Below, one piece after another: positions 25,271 through 34,987 of a stretch of 53,271 bases of DNA (position 1 is its first letter; the number at the start of each line of letters is the position of its first letter). Position numbers and translations under genes: made by a program. Under the pieces are notes generated by a model. The model searched no databases, had not been told where the DNA came from, and was given only the letters and a program-made list of their open reading frames with translations. This stretch comes from an uncultured Demequina sp. (GTDB taxonomy: Bacteria; Actinomycetota; Actinomycetes; Actinomycetales; Demequinaceae), in assembly GCA_937925595.1 (NCBI GenBank), contig CALALQ010000473.1:1-53271 (forward strand), given 5' to 3'.

Positions 25271-26292
25271 TGACCACGACCGAGAAGATGACCCTCGCCG
25301 GCGCGATCAACGCCGGCCTGCGCGCCGCAATGGAGCGCGACCACAAGGTGGTCCTCATGGGAGAGGACGTCGGCAAGCTCGGCGGCGTGTTCCGAGTGAC
25401 CGACGGCCTGCACAAGGACTTCGGCGACCAGCGCGTCATGGACAGCCCGCTCGCGGAGTCAGGCATCGTGGGCACGGCCATCGGACTCGCGCTGCGCGGC
25501 TATCGGCCGGTGGTGGAGATCCAGTTCGACGGCTTCGTGTTCCCCGCCTTCGACCAGATCACCACGTCGCTCGCCAAGCTGCATGCGCGCTCCGGCGGCA
25601 CCCTCACCGTCCCTGTCGTGATCCGGATCCCTTACGCGGGCAACATCGGCGCGATCGAGCACCACTCGGAAAGCCCCGAGACGCTCTTCGCCCACACGCC
25701 CGGCCTGCGCGTCTGCACGCCGGCCACTCCGCAAGACGGCTACGACATGATCCAGCAGGCCATCGCTTCGCCGGACCCGTACCTGTTCTTCGAGCCCAAG
25801 GCCCGCTACTGGGACAAGGGAGACGTGGTGCGCGACCGCGTTGACGCGCAGCTGTCCGCCCCCGACGGCGCCCTCGCGGCCACGGCCGAACTGGGACTTG
25901 CGCGCATCGCTCGCGAAGGCGCCGACGTCACCCTGGTTTCGTACGGCCCGACGGTGCGGCTGGCTCTGCAGGCTGCCGCCCTTGCCGAGGAATCGGGTGT
26001 GAGCGCCGAGGTCATCGACCTGCGCTCGCTGTCGCCGCTCGACTCCGACGCCGTTGTCCGATCCGTGAAGAAGACCGGTCGCGCGGTGGTCATCCACGAG
26101 GCCGTCAGCACCTACGGCGCGGGCGCCGAGATCGCCGCCCGCGTCTCCGAGCAGGCCTTTTTCCACCTGCACGCGCCAGTGCTCCGCGTGGGCGGCTTCT
26201 ATGCGCCCTACCCTGGAGCAAAGTACGAGCACGACTACCTGCCCAACGTCGACCGCGTCCTCGACGCGGTGGACCGCGTGGTTGCCCACTAA
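25270..26292 (+). CDS. 2-oxoacid dehydrogenase E1 component, beta subunit
   Basis: 340 residues. The pyrimidine-binding domain (TLAGAINAGLRAAMERDHKVVLMGEDVGKLGG, DSPLAESGIVGTAIGLALRGYRPV, EIQFDGFVFPAFDQITT) and transketolase C-terminal domain (DVTLVSYGPTVRLALQAA, VIDLRSLSPLDSDAVVRSVKKTGR, VVIHEAVSTYGAGAEIAA) are complete. It pairs with the alpha subunit to form the active E1 tetramer. Coupled to E1 alpha by one-base overlap; the E2 gene starts 9 nt after its stop, behind AAGGAG. Confidence 0.95.
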   Translation: MTTTEKMTLAGAINAGLRAAMERDHKVVLMGEDVGKLGGVFRVTDGLHKDFGDQRVMDSPLAESGIVGTAIGLALRGYRPVVEIQFDGFVFPAFDQITTSLAKLHARSGGTLTVPVVIRIPYAGNIGAIEHHSESPETLFAHTPGLRVCTPATPQDGYDMIQQAIASPDPYLFFEPKARYWDKGDVVRDRVDAQLSAPDGALAATAELGLARIAREGADVTLVSYGPTVRLALQAAALAEESGVSAEVIDLRSLSPLDSDAVVRSVKKTGRAVVIHEAVSTYGAGAEIAARVSEQAFFHLHAPVLRVGGFYAPYPGAKYEHDYLPNVDRVLDAVDRVVAH

Positions 26293-26301
26293 GGAGCAGC
26301 G

Positions 26302-27732
26302 GTGAGCCGAATCTTCAACCTTCCCGACGCTGGCGAAGGCCTGACCGAAGCCGACATCATCACGTGGCTCGTCAAGGAGGGCGACACCGTCGAGGTGAAT
26401 CAGCCCATCTGCGAGATCGAGACCGCGAAGTCGCTGGTTGAACTGCCGTCGCCTTACGACGGCGTGGTCAAGAAGCTGCTCGTTGCCGAGGGCGAGACGG
26501 TTGACGTGGGTGCGCCCATCGTCGAGTTCGACGTCGAGGGTGATGAGTTCGCGCCCGAGGAGGAAGTGTCCGCTTCGGTCCAACCTGCTCCCTCCGGCTC
26601 CGCCTCCGGTCACGAGGACCTCGCAGACACTTCCCCCTCTGACGCTGAGGGGGCGGGTGCAGCCGAGTCTTCGAACCAGGCCACCTCATCGGGTGGGGCA
26701 GCAAGCGAAGGTGAGTCAGCGTCGGGCGCTGTGCTCGTTGGCTACGGCGTGAAGACCGGAAGTGTGAAGCGCCGCGAGCGCAAGCCCGATTCGCTTGAGC
26801 CGATCGGCGGCGAGGAGGACGACTCGTTCCCCGTGCTCGCGAAGCCTCCGGTGCGCAAGCTCGCGGCTGACCTTGGCATCGACCTCACCACCGTGACCCC
26901 TTCCGGACCTGGCGGCATCGTGACCCGCGAGGACGTGGAGCAGCACGCGAAGGCGACATCGGCTCGAGCGCTCGCGACGTACGAGGCAGACGACCAGCCA
27001 TGGCTCGCTTCCGGGGTCTCGACGCCGGACGGCCGCGCGACCCGCGTACCCGTGAAGTCCGTGCGCAAGCGCACTGCGGAGGCGATGGTGCGCTCGGCGT
27101 TCACCGCGCCGCACGTCACCGTGTTCCACACCGTGGATGTCACGGAGACGATGAACCTCGTCGCCAAACTCAAGGCCGATCGCGAGTTCGCCGACGTCCG
27201 CGTCACGCCGCTGCTCATCGTCGCGAAGGCGCTGCTGCTCGCCGCGCGCCGGCACCCCGAGATCAACGCCTCGTGGGATGAGGAGGCGCAGGAGATCGTC
27301 TACAAGCACTACGTGAACCTCGGTATCGCGGCCTCGACGCCGCGCGGACTCGTGGTGCCCAACATCAAGGACGCGCACCGCCTCCCGCTCCACGCCCTCG
27401 CGGTGAAGATTCAGGAGCTCACGGCCGACGCTCGGGCCGGCAAGACGTCGCCCGCGGCTCTGTCTGACGGCACCATCACCATCACGAACGTGGGAGCGCT
27501 CGGCATCGACACCGGCACCCCGATCCTCAACCCGGGTGAGGCGGCGATTCTCGCCTTTGGCGCGATCCGTCAGCAGCCGTGGGTGCACGAGGGTGAGATT
27601 GCGGTGCGGTGGGTGACGCAGCTGGCGCTGTCGTTCGACCACCGGCTGGTTGACGGCGAGCTGGGCGCGCGGGTGCTTGCCGATGTCGCGCGGGTCATGA
27701 ATGACCCCGCGCACGGGCTCGTCTGGGGTTAA
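26302..27732 (+). CDS. Dihydrolipoamide acyltransferase, E2 component
   Basis: 476 residues, starting at a GTG. A single lipoyl domain covers about 1-78, with the lipoyl-lysine at Lys43 in EIETAKSLVE. A flexible Ser/Glu/Ala linker (about 85-150) follows, then the peripheral subunit-binding domain (about 178-215; VRKLAADLGIDLTTVTPSG) and the catalytic domain (about 240-476) ending with the acyltransferase motif SFDHRLVDGELGARVL. It transfers the acyl group from E1 to CoA. No E3 gene is in the operon, so a shared dihydrolipoamide dehydrogenase elsewhere must serve it. The IS element begins about 75 bp downstream. Confidence 0.95.
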   Translation: MSRIFNLPDAGEGLTEADIITWLVKEGDTVEVNQPICEIETAKSLVELPSPYDGVVKKLLVAEGETVDVGAPIVEFDVEGDEFAPEEEVSASVQPAPSGSASGHEDLADTSPSDAEGAGAAESSNQATSSGGAASEGESASGAVLVGYGVKTGSVKRRERKPDSLEPIGGEEDDSFPVLAKPPVRKLAADLGIDLTTVTPSGPGGIVTREDVEQHAKATSARALATYEADDQPWLASGVSTPDGRATRVPVKSVRKRTAEAMVRSAFTAPHVTVFHTVDVTETMNLVAKLKADREFADVRVTPLLIVAKALLLAARRHPEINASWDEEAQEIVYKHYVNLGIAASTPRGLVVPNIKDAHRLPLHALAVKIQELTADARAGKTSPAALSDGTITITNVGALGIDTGTPILNPGEAAILAFGAIRQQPWVHEGEIAVRWVTQLALSFDHRLVDGELGARVLADVARVMNDPAHGLVWG

Positions 27733-27847
27733 CTGCCTAGGGTCGGATCAGGCGGCGAGGGGGAGTTATCGTGACGCGTCCATGTCGCTTTGTATCGCTC
27801 ACGATGTTGGGCCTTGACCCCGGATCGTGGACACGGTGTCATTTCGG

Positions 27848-28718
27848 TTATGCCGCTTCCGCGAGCGTAGCGGAGAGCGCGGTCTCGTAGGCGTCCGGGC
27901 TCATGTTGCCGATCGCGGAGTGCCTGCGGCGGGTGTTGTAGCGGTTCGCCCACCGGAACACGGCCCGGTAGGCCGTGGGCGCGTCGGGGAACGCGGGACG
28001 CCCCTCGAGGAGCTCGCGTTTGAGCGCCGCGTTGAACGACTCCGCGAGGGCGTTGTCGGCGGACGAGCCGACCTGGCCCATCGACTGGATCACACCCAGG
28101 TCCTCGCAGAGGCCGGTGTAGGACTTCGAGGTGTAGACGGACCCGTGGTCCGAGTGGAACACCGCCCCGCGCAGGCTGCCGCGCCCCTGCCACGCGGCTT
28201 TCAGCGCGTCCTCGGGTCAGCTTGCGAGAGCCGAGGTCGATGCAGGACGCGAGGTAGAGGTTCGTGCCGTCCGCGACGGGCAGGTAGGTGATGTCTCCGA
28301 CGTAGCGGCGACCCGGCTCCCCGATGGAGAAGTCACGGCCGAGCAGGTCGGGGAAGCGGCGGCCGGACTGATCCGGGATCGTGGTCTTCACGCGCTTGCG
28401 CAACCGGATCCCAGCGAGGCGGTGCTCGCGCATCACCCGGGCGACGCGCTTGCGGTTCACCCGCCGCTCGGGGGCGGCGCCGTCGTTCAGCTCGGCGGTC
28501 ACCCGGGGTGCGCCGTAGGCGCGGTCCCCGCCCTGCTCGGGATCCTGCACCTGCCGGATCCGCGCCGCCAGCGCCGCGTCTGCCGCCGCTCGCGCGGCTC
28601 GTCCGGGCGCGGCGGCCAGCCACGCGTAGAACGACGACCTCGCCACCTCGATCACCTCACACAACCGCTTCACGCCGTAGGCGTCCTTGTGGTCCTCGAC
28701 GAACTGGAAGCGGTTCAC
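27848..28718 (-). pseudogene. IS3 transposase OrfB (DDE integrase), frameshifted by internal deletion
   Basis: The frame opens at GTG 28718 overlapping the orfA stop and reads NRFQFVEDHKDAYGVKRLCEV, YGAPRVTAELND and GRRYVGDITYLPVADGTNLYLAS as far as DLGSRKL near 28217. The remaining catalytic part (HSDHGSVYTSKSYTGLCEDL, SSADNALAESFNAALKRE, WANRYNTRRRHSAIG) is in another frame ending at TAA 27848. Compared with the family, about 14 residues between DLGSRKL and EDALKAAWQGRGSL are missing and the frame is lost, so the transposase is inactive as it stands. Confidence 0.88.
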
Positions 28719-29068
28719 CAGTTCGTCTCCCCGGCGAAATACTTCGCCGCCTGACGGAGGATGTCCCGCTCCTCCGCGAGCTTGCGGACCTCGGCCTGCG
28801 TGCGGGCCTGCCCGGCCCGCAATACCGCGTTCTCCGCCTCCAGTCGGGCGATCCTCGGCGCCTGCGACTCCGGCCGTGCCGGCGGCTGCTCGGGCGCGTC
28901 CGTGTCGGGCGTCGTGGTCCCGGAGCCGAGCCCCGCGACCCACTCCTTCAACGCACCCCGGGACACCCCAAGATCCGCAGCGATCCCCTTGAGCGTCGCG
29001 CCCGGCGTCGACTCATACAAATCCACCGCCCGGCGACGGAACTCGTCCGTGTAGTTCTTCCTGGCCAT
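28715..29068 (-). CDS. IS3 transposase OrfA (HTH)
   Basis: 117 residues, intact. The N-terminal helix-turn-helix (RKNYTDEFRRRAVDLYES … LKGIAADLGVSRGALKEWV) binds the IS ends. The C-terminal leucine-zipper-like coil (RIARLEAENAVLRAG … EVRKLAEERDILRQAAKYF) mediates pairing with OrfB. It ends GETNW just before the orfB frame, where IS3 elements use a programmed -1 frameshift to make the fusion transposase. With orfB broken, only the OrfA repressor-like product can be made. Confidence 0.92.
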   Translation of the reverse strand: MARKNYTDEFRRRAVDLYESTPGATLKGIAADLGVSRGALKEWVAGLGSGTTTPDTDAPEQPPARPESQAPRIARLEAENAVLRAGQARTQAEVRKLAEERDILRQAAKYFAGETNW

Positions 29069-29137
29069 CCTTGGATTCTCGCTTCCCCCAGCAGGGTGCT
29101 GGATTGAGCGTGTCCAAGATCAAGGGTCAAGCCCCGA

Positions 29138-29236
29138 ACTCCGGCGAATCCCACACTGACCACGTTGGTGGATCTGGCGTCGGCGTTGCGATGCACGGTC
29201 ACGGACTTGGTCAAGGACATCGACGTCGCGAGCTAG
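29138..29236 (+). pseudogene. C-terminal remnant of an XRE-type HTH regulator cut by the IS
   Basis: Immediately right of the IS the + strand encodes TPANPTLTTLVDLASALRCT and on to VTDLVKDIDVAS, then TAG. NPTLxTLxxLAxAL is the last helix of Cro/CI-type domains. On the left of the IS an SD-like AGGGGGAG precedes GTG 27771 and 12 codons (VTRPCRF…), a plausible N-terminus of the same gene. The HTH core (some 35-45 residues) is missing, so insertion was accompanied by deletion. Linking the left piece is an inference. Confidence 0.6.
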
Positions 29237-29380
29237 CCGCGTGTGGACCTTGACAGGGTTCACCCCCTCGTGTGGACTTCGCCACGCCGCGCGAGTTTTC
29301 GTACCGCCCCGCGCGGCAGCGAACTAGGCTGGCGAGGCACGCTGTGGGGAGCGGACCGCCCACATGGAGTGAGGGATCTC

Positions 29381-32300
29381 ATGCGCACTGCCAACTGGCT
29401 ACGCCGCACAGCGGCCACGCTACTCACCGCACTATTTGTCGCAGGGGTCACGGTTGTGGCCCCGGCCCCGGCCCAAGCCGCAGACGGGTTCAGCGTCGAC
29501 GACTTTGCCGGGAATGCGATGGGCACGCGCAGTGCCATCCCCGCGAGCGGCCTTAACTGCGACGTCACCGACAAGACGTCGCTGACCATGGGCACGGGAA
29601 CGATGCGCGTAAACATCGACGTTCCGGACTCCAGGGGCTGCCGGTACGCCAGTTCGGGGGTGATCTGGACGGCGGATACCTCCGTGAACATTGAGCAAAA
29701 CGGCGCGGATCGCATCATCCTCAAGTACCGCGACGTCTTCCCCAACCAGCCCAGTGCGGTCACGTTCGGTCTGCGCCTGGTGGACGTCAACGGCCGCACC
29801 GCAACGGTGGGCGGCCTCACTCGCAACGGCGGCGCCGCCGGCAACTGGCTCACCATCCGCTACGTGCCGGAGTACGTAGGCGACGTGTCCGTGCTCAGCT
29901 TCCAGGGCGGCTTCGACAAGGGCCACGTGAAGTCCGTCGCGCTCTACATCGCCGCGACCACCAACAACCAGAACATCGCCGTCACCTTCGAGGGCATCGG
30001 CACCAACGTGGGCGAGCCGTCGTACGTTGCGCCGTCGTTCGGCTCCGCCGCGTTCTACGAGTTCCCTGAGAACACGTCCACCACCAAAACCTTCACCGTC
30101 ACGGGCAACCCGGCACCAGATGTCTCGTGGACCGGCAAGCCCAGCTGGATGACGATCACCACCAGCACCACGAGCGGCGGCCGCCAGGTCACCATGACCG
30201 GCAACCCCGGCACCGCGTACTCGGACTCGAACATCTCGTTCCACGCCAACGTCGCGAGCTCTCTCACGGCCGACGCTGCGGTCAGGATCGTTGTCCCGTC
30301 ACCCGTCACTGTCACCGCCAACGCGACGAACACGACCGTCGGCACAGCCGGCCCGATCGTCGTGGGCACGGCCACTGCGATCCCGTCGCCCACCTCCGTG
30401 ACCGGCGCCACCGGCTTGCCACCGGGCACGAGCCTGGGCGTGTCGGGCACCAACATCGTGCTCAACGGCACTCCCACCACTCCGGGCACCTTCAGCGTGG
30501 CCGCGACCGTGGGCAACGACTTCCGCACCGCGCCGTTCTCGCGCACCATCGTCGTGGGCCAGGTGCCCGCTATCGACACGGTGGGCACGCAGGCGTTCTT
30601 GCGCGGCTCTGCGATCGTGCCATTGAAGGTCAACGCCAGCGGCTACCCGGAACCCAGCATCGCCATCACCAACCTGCCGGCCGGCCTCACGGCTACGAAC
30701 GGCGTCATCTCGGGAACGCCAACCACCACCTCGACCACCGTTGTCTCGGTGCAAGCAACCAACAGTTTTGGCGCCGACACCAAGACCTTCACCATCAACG
30801 TGGGCGACGCCCCCACCGTCACCGCGCCAAGCACCCTCGATCTCATTGCGGGCACGGCGCTCGACGAGACCCTCCCCGTGACGGGCGTGCCCACCACGTT
30901 CACCGCGACGGACCTGCCCGCGGGCGTCTCCGCGCAGTTCTCCGGCGGCGTGGCCAAGCTGGTGGGAACCCCAACCCGCCCCGCGAGCCCGGCCGCAGCG
31001 TCGGGCACCGCAACTGTCACCGTCACCAACGACTTTGGCTCGCAATCCAAGCAGGTCGCTTGGACCGTCAAGTCAGCGCCTCAGTTCAGTGGGCCCACAA
31101 GCCTGGTGGCGCCGCTTGGGGCGGCCATCACGCCGGTAGTCATTGCGGTGGACTCGTACCCCACCTCTACGATCACGATTCACGACCTGGGTGGTGACGA
31201 CGGCCTGTTGCCCCAGGGACTCAGCATCGACACGAGCACCCCTAACGAGGTCCGCATCACCGGCACGCCCACGGCCGTGGGCTCCCAGGCGATCCGCATC
31301 GATGCGTTCAACGGCGTGACGGGCATCACGTACAGCCACTCGATCGCGATCACCGTCACTGCGGCACCGGTCTTCGCCAACACGGCGCCCGAGTTCTTGA
31401 TACTTCAGGGAACAACCGAGGTGTTCGACGTGAGCCCGGAGGGGTACCCCAAGCCCACGCTCACCCTGCAGTCCGCGCTGCCACCGTGGCTGACCTTCGA
31501 TGCCTCGACCGGTGAGTTCACAGCCTCTCCAGCAGCATCGGTGAGCGGTGACTGGGGACCGTTCCGTGTGCAGGCGACCAACCTGGGCGGCACCGCCACC
31601 ATCAACGTGCGATTCAAGGTCACCACGCCTCCCAACCTGACGCTGCACACCACATCGATGGCCGTGCTGCAGGGTGTGTACTTCAGTCAGAGCTACGGCG
31701 ATGCGAGCGGCATCCCACATCCCCAGGTGACGGTGGAGGGGCTCCCCGCGGGCCTGACTGCCTTTAGCGGGCCGTTCGGTCTGGAAATTGAAGGGCAGAC
31801 GACGGCACCGACTGGCGAGTACACCGTGGAGGTCACAGCTGACAACGGCATTGGCGAACCTGTGACGCGTACCCTCACCCTCACCGTGCAGGCTCCGGCG
31901 ACGCTCGCGGTGCCGACTACGGCGATCTTGCTCGTTGGCCAAACCGGTGCGGTCACACCCACCATTGGTGGCTACCCGCTTCCCACGGTGTCCGCCACTG
32001 GATTGCCGGCGGGCCTTGCTATTGACCCTGCTACAGGGATCATTTCCGGCGTGCCGACAGCCACTGGCATCTACTCGGTGACGCTCTCGGCGAACGGTGG
32101 AGCCGGCCCAGCGCCCGCGCCGGTGGTGGTGGAGATCACCGTCGCGTCCCTACCGGTCTTTGGCCCCGCACCGAGCGACCTGACCCTGCGTCTTGGAGAG
32201 CTTGTGGGGTCGCCCGCGTTCGGCGTGGGCGGCTTCCCAGCGCCCACCGCGAGTGCCACCGGCCTCCCGGCTGGCCTGTCCATCGCCGAGGCGAGTGGCG

Positions 32301-33841
32301 CCGTGTCGCTGGAGGGCACGCCCACGGAGACGGGCGTCTTCGCGGTCACCGTGACCGTGACCAACGCCGCAGGCTCCGCCCAGCACACATGGAACATCAC
32401 CGTCGAGGACCCCGCCCAGGTGTCCGTGGCACCCACCGCGACCGTCGACCTGGGGGAGCCGATCACCGCCATCCCGGTGACCACCGGCGGCTACCCCGCG
32501 CCCACCGTCACGGCGAGCGGCCTCCCAGACGGCCTCGAGCTGGTGAGCGACATCGCCGGCACCCGCATCGTCGGCACCCCCACGGAAGACGGCGAATACG
32601 CCGTGCTGCTCACCGCCACGAACGGCGTGGGCACGGCCGCGACGGCGCCCACCACCATCCAGGTGCGCTCCGAGCCCAGTTTGGGCGCGGACATCGACGC
32701 TGGCTTCCCCGCGGGCGAGACCACCACGCTGGCGCTCCCGATCACGGGCTACCCGGCGCCGGTGCTCACCACGTCCGCGCTGCCGGCGTGGCTCACCTTT
32801 GACGCCATTACCGGTGTGTTCTCGGCGAACCCCGCAGTGGGAGACAGCGGGCCTGGCGGCACAGTGACGGTCACTGCGACCTCTGTCGCCGGCGTCACCC
32901 AGATCGACGTTACGCTGGAGGTGACCTCCCCGCCTGCCGTGGCAGCGTCGGGCGGCACGGTGACCGTGCTCGCAGGCGAGATGGTCAACGAGAGCCTCAC
33001 CGCGGTGACCGGTTACCCGGAGCCCACCGTGACGGCCACGGGCGTGCCCAGCGGGCTCGCGCTGAGCCTGGTGGAAGGCGTGCTCACGCTCACAGGCTCC
33101 ACCAGCGACTCAGGGACCCACGCGATCACCGTGACGCTCGCGAACGGCTCGGGCCCCGACCTCGACGTCCCGTGGACGGTGGTCGTGAACGAGCCCGCAG
33201 CGTTGTCAGTCCCCACCGACGCGACCGGAGTGCTCGGCGACGCGCTCGACATCGAGATCGTCGCTACGGGCTACCCGGCACCCACCGTGACGGTCACAGG
33301 CCTTCCAGACGGACTGACCTTCCAGCCCGGTGCTGGCGGCGGCCACGTCGTCGGCTCGCCTACGGTGGCGGGCACCTCGACCATCGAGGTCACCGCGACC
33401 AACGGCATCGGGACCGACGCGACGGAGTCCTTCACGCTCACCGTTGACCTTCCCCAGATCGACGTCACCCTGTCTGCGGGAACCGTGACGGCGGGCGACA
33501 CCGTGGGCATTGAGGCGGACGGCTTCCAGTCCGGGGAGAATGTGCGGATCGAACTGCACTCGACGCCGGTGCTGCTCGCCAACGTGACGGCCGACTCTGC
33601 CGGCAGGGTGGACCTCAAGGTTACCGTTCCCGCGAGTACCGCTGCCGGTGCACACGACCTGGTGGTGATTGGCGCCACCGGCGCGACCGGCTCCGCTCAG
33701 GTCACCGTGCTTGCCGCAGATGAGCTTTCCGGTACCGGCGCGGAGCTGGCGATCCAGGGTGGGCTCGCGCTCGCGATCCTGGCCGCCGGAGTCGTGATGC
33801 TGATTGCCGTGAGGCGCTTTGGCCAGCGGGGTGCGATCTAG
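29381..33841 (+). CDS. Large putative Ig-repeat surface protein
   Basis: 1486 residues. A Sec signal peptide (MRTANWLRRTAATLLTALFV … APAQA) is followed by a unique domain (about 35-215), then about 13 repeats of 85-95 residues of the putative-Ig (He_PIG) type. Each carries a GYPxPTVxxxGLPxGL and GTPTxxGxxxVxVTAxNGxG core. A distinct final beta domain precedes the membrane anchor ALAILAAGVVMLIAVRRFG and a short basic tail. There is no LPxTG. It is probably an adhesin or wall-spanning stalk. The start at 29381 is chosen for the signal peptide; a GAGGGA lies upstream. Its stop overlaps the convergent next gene by 3-4 bases. A TTGACA at 29250 could be its -35. Confidence 0.88.
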   Translation: MRTANWLRRTAATLLTALFVAGVTVVAPAPAQAADGFSVDDFAGNAMGTRSAIPASGLNCDVTDKTSLTMGTGTMRVNIDVPDSRGCRYASSGVIWTADTSVNIEQNGADRIILKYRDVFPNQPSAVTFGLRLVDVNGRTATVGGLTRNGGAAGNWLTIRYVPEYVGDVSVLSFQGGFDKGHVKSVALYIAATTNNQNIAVTFEGIGTNVGEPSYVAPSFGSAAFYEFPENTSTTKTFTVTGNPAPDVSWTGKPSWMTITTSTTSGGRQVTMTGNPGTAYSDSNISFHANVASSLTADAAVRIVVPSPVTVTANATNTTVGTAGPIVVGTATAIPSPTSVTGATGLPPGTSLGVSGTNIVLNGTPTTPGTFSVAATVGNDFRTAPFSRTIVVGQVPAIDTVGTQAFLRGSAIVPLKVNASGYPEPSIAITNLPAGLTATNGVISGTPTTTSTTVVSVQATNSFGADTKTFTINVGDAPTVTAPSTLDLIAGTALDETLPVTGVPTTFTATDLPAGVSAQFSGGVAKLVGTPTRPASPAAASGTATVTVTNDFGSQSKQVAWTVKSAPQFSGPTSLVAPLGAAITPVVIAVDSYPTSTITIHDLGGDDGLLPQGLSIDTSTPNEVRITGTPTAVGSQAIRIDAFNGVTGITYSHSIAITVTAAPVFANTAPEFLILQGTTEVFDVSPEGYPKPTLTLQSALPPWLTFDASTGEFTASPAASVSGDWGPFRVQATNLGGTATINVRFKVTTPPNLTLHTTSMAVLQGVYFSQSYGDASGIPHPQVTVEGLPAGLTAFSGPFGLEIEGQTTAPTGEYTVEVTADNGIGEPVTRTLTLTVQAPATLAVPTTAILLVGQTGAVTPTIGGYPLPTVSATGLPAGLAIDPATGIISGVPTATGIYSVTLSANGGAGPAPAPVVVEITVASLPVFGPAPSDLTLRLGELVGSPAFGVGGFPAPTASATGLPAGLSIAEASGAVSLEGTPTETGVFAVTVTVTNAAGSAQHTWNITVEDPAQVSVAPTATVDLGEPITAIPVTTGGYPAPTVTASGLPDGLELVSDIAGTRIVGTPTEDGEYAVLLTATNGVGTAATAPTTIQVRSEPSLGADIDAGFPAGETTTLALPITGYPAPVLTTSALPAWLTFDAITGVFSANPAVGDSGPGGTVTVTATSVAGVTQIDVTLEVTSPPAVAASGGTVTVLAGEMVNESLTAVTGYPEPTVTATGVPSGLALSLVEGVLTLTGSTSDSGTHAITVTLANGSGPDLDVPWTVVVNEPAALSVPTDATGVLGDALDIEIVATGYPAPTVTVTGLPDGLTFQPGAGGGHVVGSPTVAGTSTIEVTATNGIGTDATESFTLTVDLPQIDVTLSAGTVTAGDTVGIEADGFQSGENVRIELHSTPVLLANVTADSAGRVDLKVTVPASTAAGAHDLVVIGATGATGSAQVTVLAADELSGTGAELAIQGGLALAILAAGVVMLIAVRRFGQRGAI

Positions 33842-34941
33842 CCCCAGGTGACGCGAGGCTCGCGGCCTACGAACCTCCCGTAGGCCGCGAACTCGCGCTC
33901 GAACGCGCGAATGTCGGTCGCGCTCAGCGACCCCAGCGTCGTCACCGTGATGTCGACGGTCTTGGTCTTGAGGGTCCGCTTCCAGATCCCCACCACCCGG
34001 CCGTCGCGCACGAGCGTTGCTTGGAACACGCCATTGTTGCCGGGCACCACCGCCTTGAGGTGCTCCGGCTCCATCAGCAGTGAGCGGTCCCCGTAGCCCA
34101 GCATGTACTCGTCGAAACCGGGCAGCACCAGGTGTCGACGCACAGCCACATCGTTGTCGAGCACGGTAGCCGCCGCGAGCATCGGCCCTGCGCTTGTCTC
34201 AACCCACACCAAGTTATGTGCCGCGCCCGCGATGCCCTCGCGGCACTCGCGCAGCGACAGCCCCGTCCACCGCGAGAAGTCCTTCTCGCTCGCCGGGCCG
34301 TGCGATTGGAAGAAGCGACGCGCCATGATCGCCAGCCCCTCCTCGCGCGATGGCGTTGCGGGATCCGGCACCCACTCGGACAGCAGGGTGAAGGTGTGGC
34401 TCTTTCCCTGGGGCGGTCCTTGGCACAGCACGCCCAACTGGCACGCGTACCACAGCAGGTGATAGCTGACCTGGCCGGCCGTGGAGATGCCTGCGTCCTC
34501 GAGAGCAGCGACACATTCGTCGCGCGTGAGCACCTTCCCACCGGCGAGTGCCCCGGCCAACACTTCCGTCGAGCGGTCAACAAGTTCAAGCGTGATGCCC
34601 AGGTGGTCGCGCCTCGCGGCCCCGCCCGCGAGCGGTTTCGCGGACATCAGTGACACCATCCACGCCGCATCGCGCGCCGGCACAAAGTGCACAGTCCCGC
34701 GCATGGGCCAGGTCCTGAGCACCTCACGTCGCTCCTGCGCGGCCTGCACATCCTCCTCGGTGATCCCGGCGCACCGCACGCCGAACGACCACGACCCACT
34801 CGCGAGATCCTGCGCCTGCATCGCGCCAAACCACTCAGCGACCTCCAGCACGGACCTCTGCTCACCCTTAGCCAGCAGAAGTGAGCGCAACCTTGCCCGC
34901 CGGACGTCAGCGTCGGACAGATTCTTGGTGCCAGTCGCCAT
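33838..34941 (-). CDS. Winged-helix DNA-binding domain protein (PF06224 type)
   Basis: 367 residues. It has the HTH_42 pattern: ARLRSLLLAKGE … VAEWFGAMQAQDLASGSWSFGVR, LRTWPMRGTVHFVPARDAAWM, SRWTGLSLRECREGI, VLPGFDEYMLGYGDRS and FQATLVRDGRVVGIWKR. Relatives include the DNA-glycosylase AlkX/YcaQ (DNA-crosslink repair); the QxQ-like MQAQD motif is shared with that group. A repair role is possible but actinobacterial members are mostly uncharacterised. The start at 34941 is chosen over in-frame codons further upstream that would enter the divergent promoter. Confidence 0.85.
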   Translation of the reverse strand: MATGTKNLSDADVRRARLRSLLLAKGEQRSVLEVAEWFGAMQAQDLASGSWSFGVRCAGITEEDVQAAQERREVLRTWPMRGTVHFVPARDAAWMVSLMSAKPLAGGAARRDHLGITLELVDRSTEVLAGALAGGKVLTRDECVAALEDAGISTAGQVSYHLLWYACQLGVLCQGPPQGKSHTFTLLSEWVPDPATPSREEGLAIMARRFFQSHGPASEKDFSRWTGLSLRECREGIAGAAHNLVWVETSAGPMLAAATVLDNDVAVRRHLVLPGFDEYMLGYGDRSLLMEPEHLKAVVPGNNGVFQATLVRDGRVVGIWKRTLKTKTVDITVTTLGSLSATDIRAFEREFAAYGRFVGREPRVTWG

Positions 34942-34987
34942 AGCCGTGACACTACGCCCGGCCGCCCACATCGCCTACGGTCGGACC

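Larger units (their letters stand above)
27807..29137 (-). mobile_element. IS3-family insertion sequence, degenerate
   Basis: About 1331 bp bounded by imperfect terminal inverted repeats. The left end (from 27807: TTGGGCCTTGACCCCGGATC) matches the complement of the right end (from 29137: TCGGGGCTTGACCCTTGATC). It carries orfA and a broken orfB on the minus strand in the standard overlapping arrangement. No target duplication is visible. The element contains none of the CCGACGCTG motifs common elsewhere in the window, consistent with foreign origin. It sits within the remains of a small HTH gene. Confidence 0.9.

Noticed and set aside
28735..29107. Forward-strand frames over the IS element
   Set aside because: They are antisense shadows of orfA, whose HTH and leucine zipper read clearly on the other strand.
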